A stretch of DNA of 64,000 nucleotides from Hyphomicrobiales bacterium (GTDB lineage Bacteria; Pseudomonadota; Alphaproteobacteria; Rhizobiales; Rhizobiaceae). The notes below the pieces were generated by a model. That model worked only from the letters and a program-made list of their open reading frames with translations, searched no databases and was not told the DNA's origin. The stretch is taken from positions 41,500-105,499 of the forward strand of contig UCMT01000025.1 of NCBI GenBank assembly GCA_900473795.1, given 5' to 3'. Shown in pieces: positions 45,243-53,718 of the stretch. How positions within the stretch are numbered: the first letter of the stretch is position 1; each line of letters starts with the position of its first letter. Position numbers and translations under genes: made by a program.

Positions 45243-47917
45243 GCAATCTCCGCCACGTCAATGCAATTTCGGGTCGATTGAGCCTCCGTCCACCCCAGCG
45301 CCGGAGTTTGGAAATTCTCGACCGCGTGACTGAGATCGTTCCGCCGATCAATGCCGCTGACCTTACTGTCGCCCTTGAGATCATCAAAAGCGAGTTTCCC
45401 AGCGTAGTGGATTTCGAGCGAGGTTTTCCTTCTCTCTGCTTTGCACTGGCAACGGGCGTAGGAAAAACGCGCCTCATGGGCGCATTCATAACTTATTTGA
45501 AGATCGCGCATGGCATCGACAACTTTTTCGTGCTTGCCCCAAACCTGACAATCTACAACAAGCTGATCGCTGATTTTACGGCGAACACGCCCAAATATGT
45601 ATTCAAGGGGATATCCGAATTTGCAATCTCGCCGCCTGTGCTGACAACTGGCGAAACTTATGAACGGCAAATCGCATCAGGCGGGCAGCTTTTTCCAACG
45701 ACCATCAACATCTTCAACATCGCCAAAATTTCATCCGAGGTGCGCGGCGGACGCTCTCCCCGCATTCGCTCTTTTCGCGAAGAAATCGGCGAAAGCTATT
45801 TCGATTATCTTGCGACTTTGCCCGACCTAGTTTTGTTGATGGATGAATCGCATCGTTACCGCGCGACGGCAGGAATGCGCGCGATCAACGAATTAAAGCC
45901 GGTACTTGGTCTTGAGTTGACCGCGACGCCCTTCGTCGAAAGCCCGCGCGGGCCGGTACCTTTCAGGAACGTCATATTCGACTATCCGCTCGCGCGAGCA
46001 ATGGAGGACGGATTCGTCAAGGAACCCGCCGTCGTGACCCGCAAAGATTTTAACCCAGCAGGTAAATCGCCCGAAGCAATCCAGACCATGAAGCTGGAGG
46101 ACGGTATTCGTCTACATGAAAGCGTGAAGGTTGATCTGGAGACCTATGCCCGAGAAAATGGCGTACGGATCGTTAAGCCGTTCGTGCTGGTCATCGCACG
46201 CGACACTAGCCATGCCGCCGACTTGATGACGTTGATACAGTCGGATGCGTTTTTTCAGGGCCGCTATGCCGACAAGGTGATCCAGGTCGATTCCAGCGTG
46301 AAGGAAGAGGAAACCGTCGACAAGCTGTTGACGGTTGAGCAGAATGACAACCCAGTCGAGATTGTCATTCATGTCAACATGCTCAAGGAAGGGTGGGACG
46401 TCACAAATCTATACACCATCATTCCATTGAGGGCGGCCAACGCCAGGACGCTGATTGAACAGAGCATAGGGCGTGGACTCCGCCTCCCATATGGTAAGCG
46501 AACCGGGCTTGTTGCTGTGGATCGGCTCAACATCGTTGCCCACGATAGGTTTCAGGAAATCGTCGATGAGGCGAACAATCCAAACTCGCCTATCCGACTG
46601 AAACAGTTGATCCTCGATGAGGCCGATTTCATCAGAAAAACCGTAACGGTCGTATCGTCGCCAACCATTTTGGGAAGCCTTGGACTGCAATCGACACCGG
46701 GGAAAGATGGTGCTGGCGCTGTTGGCCCAGTACCGACACCCGCGTTCGCAACTTCCGAGGAGATGCGTGTCGCAAGAATGGCTTATGATGCCTTCCGAAA
46801 GCTTGCGCGGGAGCCCGATAAAGTCCCCAGTGTCACATACCTTGCGCAGCCAGACATTCAGGACCAGGTCCTCCGGGAGGTCCAGAGCCAGTATCAGCCT
46901 GAACAGATGGAACTTGAAGGAATTGCAAAGCCTGCACCGGACATGGCGGCGGTCATTGCTGCAACCGCAAAACTTATGGCCGAGCGTACTATAGACATTC
47001 CCCGGATTACCGTCATGCCGAAGGGGCATGTAAAGTCAGGTTTTACGTCATTTACCCTCGATCTATCGGGTATGCGCTATCCTGCGCCGAGCGAGGAGTT
47101 ATGGGCAAAGCACCTGCGAACGGATCAGGTGGATATCATCGGCCTGTCGAAGGGCAACTTTCGTGAGCAACGACTTGAAGACTACGTCGTAAGCGGCCTC
47201 ATCGATTTCCCGGACATTGCATACGATGAACATGCCGACATGCTCTACGACCTTTCATCCCAAGTGGTCCGTCATTTCCTGAACTATTTGTCCGAAAAGG
47301 ATGCGGGTCAGGTCCTTTCTCTGCATCAGCGCGAGATCGCGCGCGCCGTGCACGCTCAGATGCAGGATCATTTCTGGAAGGACGAGATGATCGAATACCA
47401 TCATGAGGTGCGGCAAGGATTTACCGAGTTGAAAGAAAGCGCCTACACGGCCTTGCGCGAAGCACCCCTCGATTTTCGCGTTCCTCCGTCTGATAAGAGC
47501 AATATGGCGCGTTACTTGTTCGGGGGGTTTAGCAAATGCCTCTCGACGGTAACAAAGTTTCACTCGGATTCGGAGCGTAAGCTGGCTGTGATTTTGGAAC
47601 GAGAAGCACAGAAATGGCTACGTCCCGCGAAGGGGCAGTTCCAGATGTTCTATCGCAGCGGCAACGACCATTTAGAGTATCAACCAGATTTCGTGGCCGA
47701 AACTTCTGACCGTATTCTCATGCTTGAGCCGAAGATGGCGACCCAGATGCGTGACAAGGATGTTTTGGCAAAACGCGACGTCGCTCTCCAATGGTGCCTA
47801 TGGGCAAGTGAACACGCGCGATCCTATGGGGGGAAGCCTTGGACATATGTCTTGATCCCGCATGATGTTCTTGCTGAAAATATTACACTGGATTTCCTCA
47901 CTAAATCATATGCGTAA
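45239..47917 (+). CDS. Type III restriction enzyme Res-like helicase-nuclease
   Basis: An 892-residue Res subunit. Seen: Walker A ALATGVGKTRLMGAF (about 69-83), DESHRYRA (motif II) near 205, LGLELTATPF (motif III), and NMLKEGWDVTNLYTI followed by LIEQSIGRGLRLP (motifs V-VI) near 380-420. The C-terminus has YQPDFVAETSDRILMLEPK, a good PD-x(n)-ExK nuclease core near 820. With the preceding Mod it forms a complete type III restriction pair. It is the last gene of the operon; a hairpin follows 30 bp later. Confidence 0.92.
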   Translation: MSNLRHVNAISGRLSLRPPQRRSLEILDRVTEIVPPINAADLTVALEIIKSEFPSVVDFERGFPSLCFALATGVGKTRLMGAFITYLKIAHGIDNFFVLAPNLTIYNKLIADFTANTPKYVFKGISEFAISPPVLTTGETYERQIASGGQLFPTTINIFNIAKISSEVRGGRSPRIRSFREEIGESYFDYLATLPDLVLLMDESHRYRATAGMRAINELKPVLGLELTATPFVESPRGPVPFRNVIFDYPLARAMEDGFVKEPAVVTRKDFNPAGKSPEAIQTMKLEDGIRLHESVKVDLETYARENGVRIVKPFVLVIARDTSHAADLMTLIQSDAFFQGRYADKVIQVDSSVKEEETVDKLLTVEQNDNPVEIVIHVNMLKEGWDVTNLYTIIPLRAANARTLIEQSIGRGLRLPYGKRTGLVAVDRLNIVAHDRFQEIVDEANNPNSPIRLKQLILDEADFIRKTVTVVSSPTILGSLGLQSTPGKDGAGAVGPVPTPAFATSEEMRVARMAYDAFRKLAREPDKVPSVTYLAQPDIQDQVLREVQSQYQPEQMELEGIAKPAPDMAAVIAATAKLMAERTIDIPRITVMPKGHVKSGFTSFTLDLSGMRYPAPSEELWAKHLRTDQVDIIGLSKGNFREQRLEDYVVSGLIDFPDIAYDEHADMLYDLSSQVVRHFLNYLSEKDAGQVLSLHQREIARAVHAQMQDHFWKDEMIEYHHEVRQGFTELKESAYTALREAPLDFRVPPSDKSNMARYLFGGFSKCLSTVTKFHSDSERKLAVILEREAQKWLRPAKGQFQMFYRSGNDHLEYQPDFVAETSDRILMLEPKMATQMRDKDVLAKRDVALQWCLWASEHARSYGGKPWTYVLIPHDVLAENITLDFLTKSYA

Positions 47918-47947
47918 TGTAGCCTGGGCAGCGCGGAACGGCATGAC

Positions 47948-47972
47948 GAACGGCGGGCAACTCCCGCCGTTC
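47948..47972. terminator. Hairpin after the defence operon
   Basis: GAACGGCGGG and CCCGCCGTTC form a perfect 10-bp stem around CAACT, 30 bp past the res stop. There is no U tract, so it may be a weak or Rho-assisted terminator or an RNA 3'-end stabiliser rather than an intrinsic terminator. Confidence 0.55.
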
Positions 47973-48060
47973 AAGATTGCAAGCGTTCGCGTTTCCAGAT
48001 TGGCCCGTTGTTCTTAAAAGGGTTTTCTGTAGGATTACCGTTGGTTTGGGGGCAAACATC

Positions 48061-48624
48061 GTGCGGATACTGTGCTTGTTCTTTGCAGTTGCGATGCTGA
48101 TTGCTCATTCTGTTGATGCGAGAGCAGAAAACCCAACACGTGAGAAATGTACCTGTAACCTCGATCCGGACGATCCACCTGCTGATGGTGCATGGGTGAA
48201 AAACGCGACTGCTTGCTGGTCGACCGAGATGAAGGACCTGAATTGGTGCGACATCGTCGTCGAAAGCGTACACGGCTCTCAGGCCACGCAGACCACATCA
48301 GTGGAACTTCTTGGGAACGCCGCCAACCCATCCGCGTTGGTGGATGTGTTGCATAGTAGGTTCGCCAACTTCCTCCAGGTATCGGCCGTAGAGGGCAGCC
48401 TCGTTGACCTGAACCAGGCGGCAGACATTGTGACCAGTCGATTGAAGGAGAATGCCGCGCTCATTGCCAATTGCGTCACTGCACTCGCCGAGCGTAAGCG
48501 CGGGTTCGTACAGGACGGCGATGGCGGTGTTGTTTGTCGTGTAAGTGAGGCCAGCGGATGGCTGAGGCTGGAAATCCCCGTCAAGGGGGCCCGTATTGTC
48601 TATATGGTTGCGCCAGCGGTATGA
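48061..48624 (+). CDS. Exported hypothetical protein 1
   Basis: A protein of about 187 residues with a clear signal peptide: basic start, hydrophobic LCLFFAVAMLIA, cleavage near DARA-EN. The mature part has cysteines in KCTCNLD, ATACWST and LNWCDIVVE, suggesting disulfide bonds outside the cytoplasm. The GTG at 48061 places the signal at the N-terminus; the frame is open to 47977 but that part has no export logic. It overlaps the next gene by ATGA. No family is recognised. Confidence 0.6.
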   Translation: MRILCLFFAVAMLIAHSVDARAENPTREKCTCNLDPDDPPADGAWVKNATACWSTEMKDLNWCDIVVESVHGSQATQTTSVELLGNAANPSALVDVLHSRFANFLQVSAVEGSLVDLNQAADIVTSRLKENAALIANCVTALAERKRGFVQDGDGGVVCRVSEASGWLRLEIPVKGARIVYMVAPAV

Positions 48625-49133
48625 GAACGAAAACAGTTGCCGCGCTAGCGTTTATCACCACCGTTATTTTTTCCGAAGTTGTCGGATTTGGAGTCAGCAC
48701 GCTCATCATGCGGGCGGTGCGTGCATTTGTTGGGCCGACCGCTGTAAAAATCGACCTGCAGTCAAAACTTGGATGCCCGAGTGGAAGTCTCGCCGACCTC
48801 AGAAGAAGGTTTTCTGATGCCACTCTTAAGCTAGAGCGAGGCGCGGATTCTTTGTTTATCTGCGCTGACAACTCGATCAACACGACGGTCGATGATGCTC
48901 CGCGAGTGCTGGCACGGGAATTCCCAGGTTGCCTGAATTACATTACCGGCTCTCTGCGGATGCTTCGGGTAAGCGATGCGATTTGTGCGTTGCCGGATAA
49001 CCGAGGTTACATCTGCGACGGCGTAAAAGGGACAGAGCGCCAAGGAACGGAAGCGCTTGGCACTCAATCGAGCGTCGTTAGCCCTTGCGCATCTGAAACC
49101 CTTACAAAATTCGGCTTTGTGGCTGGCTCTTGA
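48621..49133 (+). CDS. Exported or membrane-anchored hypothetical protein 2
   Basis: A 170-residue protein starting MRTKTVAALAFITTV, with an N-terminal membrane helix to about residue 30 that could be a signal or an anchor. The rest is soluble with paired cysteines (KLGCPSGS, LFICADN, FPGCLNY, AICALPDN, YICDGVK). The ATGA overlap with the preceding exported protein makes the two a likely functional pair in the envelope. Neither resembles a known effector, immunity or defence protein by eye. Confidence 0.6.
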   Translation: MRTKTVAALAFITTVIFSEVVGFGVSTLIMRAVRAFVGPTAVKIDLQSKLGCPSGSLADLRRRFSDATLKLERGADSLFICADNSINTTVDDAPRVLAREFPGCLNYITGSLRMLRVSDAICALPDNRGYICDGVKGTERQGTEALGTQSSVVSPCASETLTKFGFVAGS

Positions 49134-49322
49134 TGCCTACGATCTCGCCTACCATTTCTAAGGGGGTGATCTCAGATTTGCGCTGAAATCGCGGGGCCAG
49201 TGACCGCAATCTCGGTTGCCGTCAAGGGGCGCAACATCGTTTCAAGGCGTCCGAGGCCGATCAATGCCGTCAGCTTTCGAGGACACGTGAGCGCTGAAGG
49301 CGATAAGTCCCGAAACTGGTGG

Positions 49323-50117
49323 TTAAATATTGATCACGAGCCCTGGCCGGAAACCCGTTGTTTCTCGGCCGTACCCCTTTGGATTACATACAACTCTGGA
49401 CTTCCCGATCATGTAGTCGAAATGTTGGTGGACATGGCCATGTATCCAGAAATCGGGCTCACCTCGTTTGATGACTTCCGTCAAATCGGACATAAACGCC
49501 GGATTTGTTGGACTTCCAATGTAGCGACGGTCCTGGGACAAAGGTGATGGTGCGTGGTGCGTAAGGACGATCCGTTTGCCACCAAAAGGCTTTGCTAATT
49601 CGTTGCTGATGAAAGACCGGCTTACCTCATGACGACCGATCATTTCATCTGGCCATATCAGACCTGCAGCGCCATAGCTGGGTGATCCGCAGATGGCCCG
49701 AAAATCCAGCATCGTTTTCTGGCATGCATCGATGGCGGCGTTCTTCCGAAACGGAAGCCTTAGTTCTGGACCAGGTCCCCCGAACGGCAGTAAAAAATCC
49801 GTCCACAACGTTGCGCCGATGATCTGGATACCTTCGATCTCGATTGCAGTGTTTTCCAGGATCGTTATGTTCGTGCCTTGCGCTCGCAGGCGTGCGATTT
49901 CCAGCACAGCATCAATGGTGCCGTGATAAAAATCATGATTTCCCAGTACCGCAACAACGGGCATGTGAGGTGCGATTGTTTGTTGCAGATAACTCCAGGT
50001 GACATCAACGTGGCCGGAAACGTCACCCGCGCAGATGCAGATATCTGCGTCCGGTATCGCTATTTTTGCGCTGGCCGGATCATGAACATGCATATCACTG
50101 ACGATCCACGCGCGCAT
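49323..50117 (-). CDS. Calcineurin-like metallophosphoesterase
   Basis: A 264-residue two-metal phosphoesterase. Metal-ligand motifs in order: SDMHVHD (residues 8-14), CAGDVSGH (about 29-36), VLGNHDFYHG (about 57-66), VLTHHAPSP near 195 and WIHGHVHQH near 235. No signal peptide or membrane segment is present, so it acts in the cytoplasm, possibly on a nucleotide or nucleic acid. It is downstream of the FtsH-like protease on the same strand with an 80-bp gap. The 189 bp to its left hold no gene. Confidence 0.85.
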   Translation of the reverse strand: MRAWIVSDMHVHDPASAKIAIPDADICICAGDVSGHVDVTWSYLQQTIAPHMPVVAVLGNHDFYHGTIDAVLEIARLRAQGTNITILENTAIEIEGIQIIGATLWTDFLLPFGGPGPELRLPFRKNAAIDACQKTMLDFRAICGSPSYGAAGLIWPDEMIGRHEVSRSFISNELAKPFGGKRIVLTHHAPSPLSQDRRYIGSPTNPAFMSDLTEVIKRGEPDFWIHGHVHQHFDYMIGKSRVVCNPKGYGRETTGFRPGLVINI

Positions 50118-50197
50118 GGCTTGCCTCGTAAGTTTCGGGGTGATTATCGGATGTTGCGCCGCACACCTGCCTTTCCGAAGGCAGGTCGGCCTGCGTG

Positions 50198-52237
50198 CTA
50201 CCCAGCGACGGGTACGTTCATTAGGTCGCGGTCTCTTGTGAAAACTGCGCGTGAGCTGCGGGAAGGCAGGGGAAGGAGAAGAGAGTCCAGTTCATCCCCG
50301 AAGACTTTGGGCTTCTGCCTCAAGGCTTCGGCTAAAGATAGGACGACATCGCGGTGTCTGATAAGCGTTCCACGCGCTTCTTCAAATCCGGACTGTAAGA
50401 TGTCATCGATATCGTCCTGAAGGAACGAATACCTTTGAAACAGAGCCGCATCTTTCGTGTCCAGAAAACGCACCGGCACGACGCGTAATGTGCTGCCCAT
50501 TCCAAACAACCCGACCATCCTGATGGCCAAGTCGGTTGCTTCGGCCAGGTCGCCTTTCTCTGAACCTCCGGAAGCCGTTGACCGATCTCCGACGAAGACT
50601 TCCTCGGCCGCGATACCCGCGAGCTTCATCGCGATTTCGGCACGATATGAACTTTCGGTCTGCAAGGTCGTAAGCGGGGCGAAAATCGTTGTCAGGCCAT
50701 GAATATCGTCGTCCTGGTCGGCTCGATGGTCTTCCGTGTAAACTTCCACCGACGTGACAATACCGATGTTGAAAACCTTAGCGAGAACGGCATGACCTGC
50801 TTCGTGAAGGCATATTCGCCATAACTCTTCCGGCGTTAACGGGATGAAGACCGGCACCAGCTCCTCTAGGTCTCCTACTCTTGGTAAGCGGCTTTCGTCT
50901 CTGGCACGTTGCCGCACTTGTCGGGATATGTACTCAAGATCGGAACCACTTTTGCCACCCAAATTCCTCGCAATCGCTTTTAGTGCTACATCTCCGGTGA
51001 ACTCGGGCAGATAATGGGTGAGTATTGCCTCCCGCTCTCGAATATTCGGTTTCGACAGCTCGACGTGTTTTTCAAGACGACCAGAACGGAGGAAAGCGGG
51101 GTCAATACGTTCAGGAAGATTGCTTGCCGCAACAATGATCACGCCTTCACGGCTGGTAGCCCCGTCGACGGCTTCAAGCATGGCGTTGATGACTTCCAAC
51201 ATGTACTGGGCATTGTCACCGCTGAGTTTTGCCCGGTGACCGAAAGAATCGAACTCGTCCACGAACAAAATCGAAGGTGCACATGCCTTTGCCTCGGCAA
51301 AAGCCGCATACATCGCTTTGAGCAAATCGCCCATGTGCCCCGAGCTTTGCCATTGACCGAGGGAGGCCGCGATAAAGTGCGCGTTGCTGTCAACAGCCAA
51401 GGATTTCGCGAAAGATGTTTTTCCGGTTCCTGGAGGGCCGTAGAGAAGAATACCTTTTGCGACCTGTTTCCATGGCAGAACTCCTTTCCTCCAAAGCTCA
51501 AGATCGCGTCCGAGGCTTTGTCCCCATTCGCCCGCCGGGCCAAATGACGACAATGGAAGAGTTGGATTGTTATTCGTCGCTAGTGAAGCGAGCTTTCTAA
51601 GTCGTCCGATAGCCCGCTCTGCGGGCCTTCCGCGACGAAATGTGCTGTCTACCAGGCCAACGTCCTGTTGGCGGAGGAAGTCCCTGTCATCGTCGTCGAG
51701 TTTTCCGGCCCCTAAGAACCTACAAAGACTTGCGACGCAACGACCGTCGAAAATTTCCAGGTCGACTGTCCAGTCGACGGCGGTATCAAATTCAGCATGC
51801 AGCTCAGCACCCGTAGGTATGAAAACGATTGTTCTAGGCGCGGAAAGATATTTTTGGGGCTGGAATTCCCATTTGCCCTTCCGGTTCTTGGGACCGTGGC
51901 AGCAAACGCTGAAATCGAATTTCTCCCTGTCCTTGCCTGTCCCGAAGCAGAAGTCAGCCAAGGGTTCAAAGTCTTCCAAAGGCCAATGCGTCGGCACTCG
52001 CACAACGAGGACACCGCCACCCTTGGAAAGAAATTCATGGTGCCGCTTCAAAACGCGGACCAAAGCACAATACGCAAGGAATTCATGTGGACTTTTCTCA
52101 AGCAGTTCCCTGCCTCGTCTGAGGCGTAGGCGCTGAGGGGTTCTTCTAAGAACGCGATTAAGTTCTCTCTGAGCGTCTGCCACTGTCCTTAAAGCATCAA
52201 TGAATTCATCGACTTGATAACCGTGTTTTTCGCTCAT
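50198..52237 (-). CDS. Soluble FtsH-like AAA protease
   Basis: A 679-residue protein with an FtsH-type AAA+ module and zinc protease domain but no N-terminal membrane helices. Seen: GILLYGPPGTGKTSFAKSLA (Walker A, about 265-280), APSILFVDEFDSFG (Walker B), the second-region SGRLEKHVEL, then HEAGHAVLAKV, the zinc-binding HExxH, near 480, and the downstream metal-ligand region EKGDLAEATDLA. The first 220 residues are unlike FtsH and may bind a target. The small gene at 52234-52563 precedes it with an ATGA overlap. Such soluble AAA proteases occur in defence islands; the role here is unknown. Confidence 0.88.
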   Translation of the reverse strand: MSEKHGYQVDEFIDALRTVADAQRELNRVLRRTPQRLRLRRGRELLEKSPHEFLAYCALVRVLKRHHEFLSKGGGVLVVRVPTHWPLEDFEPLADFCFGTGKDREKFDFSVCCHGPKNRKGKWEFQPQKYLSAPRTIVFIPTGAELHAEFDTAVDWTVDLEIFDGRCVASLCRFLGAGKLDDDDRDFLRQQDVGLVDSTFRRGRPAERAIGRLRKLASLATNNNPTLPLSSFGPAGEWGQSLGRDLELWRKGVLPWKQVAKGILLYGPPGTGKTSFAKSLAVDSNAHFIAASLGQWQSSGHMGDLLKAMYAAFAEAKACAPSILFVDEFDSFGHRAKLSGDNAQYMLEVINAMLEAVDGATSREGVIIVAASNLPERIDPAFLRSGRLEKHVELSKPNIREREAILTHYLPEFTGDVALKAIARNLGGKSGSDLEYISRQVRQRARDESRLPRVGDLEELVPVFIPLTPEELWRICLHEAGHAVLAKVFNIGIVTSVEVYTEDHRADQDDDIHGLTTIFAPLTTLQTESSYRAEIAMKLAGIAAEEVFVGDRSTASGGSEKGDLAEATDLAIRMVGLFGMGSTLRVVPVRFLDTKDAALFQRYSFLQDDIDDILQSGFEEARGTLIRHRDVVLSLAEALRQKPKVFGDELDSLLLPLPSRSSRAVFTRDRDLMNVPVAG

Positions 52238-52563
52238 TGCGGCACCGATTGGTCGGTGACGCCGGGACCAAGCCGGTACCAGCGATTGAATGACCGTGCC
52301 AAACCAGCGGCCTTATCGATGAAAAATATCTCTGTTGTTGCGCCGATATTGCCATCTTTTATTGTTGGATGACCTCTCATTCGACCTACGAGAATGGGGA
52401 CAGCTCGTTTGGCCAGCACCCAGTCGTTGATACAAACGTCTGCCTGGATGCCGTCTTTACCGACAGAGTTCAATTCGTCCAGCGCTGAAGCGAGGTCTCG
52501 CAGTCGCTCAGCAAGATCGCTCAACTCTCTTTGTGATCCGACCTCAAAGTCGCTCTTCATCAT
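52234..52563 (-). CDS. Small partner protein upstream of the FtsH-like protease
   Basis: A 109-residue acidic helical-then-mixed protein: a heptad-like start (LSDLAERLRDLASALDELN) followed by CINDWVLAKRAVPILVGR and FNRWYRLGPG. Its stop overlaps the protease start by ATGA, so the two are coupled. The start is taken at the first of two ATG codons at 52563, behind GGTGA; an ATG at 52575 would add four residues. It may be a substrate adaptor; that is only context. Confidence 0.6.
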   Translation of the reverse strand: MMKSDFEVGSQRELSDLAERLRDLASALDELNSVGKDGIQADVCINDWVLAKRAVPILVGRMRGHPTIKDGNIGATTEIFFIDKAAGLARSFNRWYRLGPGVTDQSVPQ

Positions 52564-52876
52564 CGATATCACCATGGTTTCAGCAAGAAAGCAGGTGCCT
52601 GAACACGTGCAGGCTTTCGGTTAGCGACCATTCGTAGGTCGTTGGCCGGGAGAAGTGCCGCAATCGCTATGCTGTTGTTGTTATGAGCTGCGCGAAAAAG
52701 CTTGGTTTTAGTTCAGGTGACCTTCGCCGCTTGCGCAAAGCCAGAAAGACTGATTCGCGCTCTTTGTGCAATCGAAAATGATTCTTTTTGTAATTATTCG
52801 GCTTCATTTTGTAATAAATGCGCCGCTTTTTTCACTAATGTTGACATTTTTCTCGGTGCCATGGTTTCTCTGGATA

Positions 52877-53398
52877 ATGCGTCCCTTTTTGCACCTTCTT
52901 AGAGCTGCGCGTTTTCTGCTTGGGAGCACGCAAGGTGAAGTCGATAGCGAGTGCAAATTTAAGAATCGGACGGTCAACAGAATCGAAGCCGGTATCCACG
53001 TGCGGCTTCCAAGAACGGCTTTCGCACTCAAGCTCCACTACGAGTCGAAGGGCGTGGAATTTGTTGACGCCGTGGACGAGCACGGTTCTGGGGTTCGATG
53101 GAAGACGGTAGGACCGGCTGACCCCGTTCGTTGCAATCTGTTCCGCGCAGCTCGGGGGCTCGCTGACTTATCTCAAGAAAAAGTAGCTATTGAAGCCGGG
53201 ATCGACGAGACCTTTATCGCTCGCCTCGAAAGAGATGACCTAAAGCAAATTAACGATGCGTGGCTTCAACGCTACGAAGCATTCCTCAGAGCGAAAAACG
53301 TTGAGATTACGCCTGCAGGGGCGACCTTCGGTGAAGGTGTACGATGGATTGAGCATCGTGAGCCGTCGCTTGTGAGGAAGAGTGATCTAGACACGTAA
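52877..53398 (+). CDS. Protein with two HTH/XRE-like repeats at the island's right end
   Basis: A protein of about 173 residues containing two similar units. Unit 1 has LLRAARFLLGSTQGEV and VNRIEAGIHV, unit 2 has LFRAARGLADLSQEKV and FIARLERDDL; each ends with a [E/A]..NVE-type or GVEF strand. This is the spacing of XRE-type helix-turn-helix domains, duplicated and somewhat degenerate. It sits against the right junction and its stop codon lies inside the terminal inverted repeat, a place typical of excision or regulatory factors. The start is uncertain; the open frame reaches 52766. The 300 bp to the left are A+T-rich without a clear gene. Confidence 0.65.
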   Translation: MRPFLHLLRAARFLLGSTQGEVDSECKFKNRTVNRIEAGIHVRLPRTAFALKLHYESKGVEFVDAVDEHGSGVRWKTVGPADPVRCNLFRAARGLADLSQEKVAIEAGIDETFIARLERDDLKQINDAWLQRYEAFLRAKNVEITPAGATFGEGVRWIEHREPSLVRKSDLDT

Positions 53399-53457
53399 GT
53401 TTACCGGTCACCTAACCGACTGATACGGTTAAACAACTGAGAAATCGGTAAACTTAC
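53395..53457. repeat. Nested inverted repeats at the island's right terminus
   Basis: An outer pair GTAAGTTTACCG (53395-53406) and CGGTAAACTTAC (53446-53457) encloses an inner pair TAACCG (53413-53418) and CGGTTA (53426-53431). The whole lies 14 bp from the tRNA junction. Paired dyads beside a junction are what recombinase and accessory-factor binding sites look like. No equally clear copy was found at the left junction. Confidence 0.7.
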
Positions 53458-53471
53458 ACGCTATTAAACTT

Positions 53472-53497
53472 GCTCTATCCTGCTGAGCTATGGGACC
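53472..53497 (-). tRNA. 5' portion of the split tRNA-Arg(CCU)
   Basis: Leftward it reads acceptor GGTCCCA, TA, D stem GCTC, loop AGCAGGATA, D stem GAGC, then stops being tRNA. These 26 nt plus the 55 nt at 27483-27537, sharing GAGC, make one 77-nt tRNA-Arg(CCU) whose acceptor strands pair fully (one G-U). The promoter would be to the right of 53497, so a truncated transcript running into the island is expected. Confidence 0.92.
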
Positions 53498-53718
53498 AGC
53501 CGGAAAGAACCCTTACAAAAGCTCGGCCGCGAAGCCAAGTGTTTTCCGATGCGGTTTTGCATCGGCTTGGTCCGAACCGGATTTTCTCGTGACCTTCGCA
53601 GTCGGGCGGACTGGCGCGAAACGCTTTTCCGGTGCTAAGCAGGTGGGGTGGAACGGGAGAACACCCTGCCGATGAGGCGCCGCTCCCTGCAACGAGATGC
53701 ATAAGAGTTTGATCCGAC

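Larger units (their letters stand above)
27538..53471. mobile_element. GMT-type genomic island inserted in tRNA-Arg(CCU)
   Basis: A 25,934-bp insertion bounded by the two parts of one tRNA gene. The 4-bp GCTC occurs at both junctions (27534-27537 and 53472-53475) and is counted once in the reconstructed 77-nt tRNA, so it behaves like a short target duplication or crossover core. The island contains an IS110 transposase, the gmtY-gmtZ-gmtX recombination trio, an intron-bearing tRNA-Arg(CCU), an IS3 remnant, a six-gene defence operon, several unassigned genes and inverted repeats at the right end. Its base composition is visibly more A+T-rich than the flanks. An intact IS110 at the left end may have replaced part of the original terminus. 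Confidence 0.85.

Noticed and set aside
36387..47917. Classifying the operon as DISARM or BREX
   Set aside because: No DrmA, DrmB or DrmC, and no PglZ, BrxC or BrxL equivalents are seen. The helicase and methyltransferase alone do not define either system.
52683..52781. A 32-codon ORF resembling the start of an XRE domain
   Set aside because: It has LRRLRKAR-like wording but stops at once and is out of frame with the neighbouring HTH gene; too short to support.
27483..53497. The split tRNA being an assembly chimera
   Set aside because: Both parts are in the same orientation, share a 4-bp duplication and flank a recombinase-bearing, compositionally different segment, which a random misjoin would not produce. 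It cannot be fully excluded without reads.
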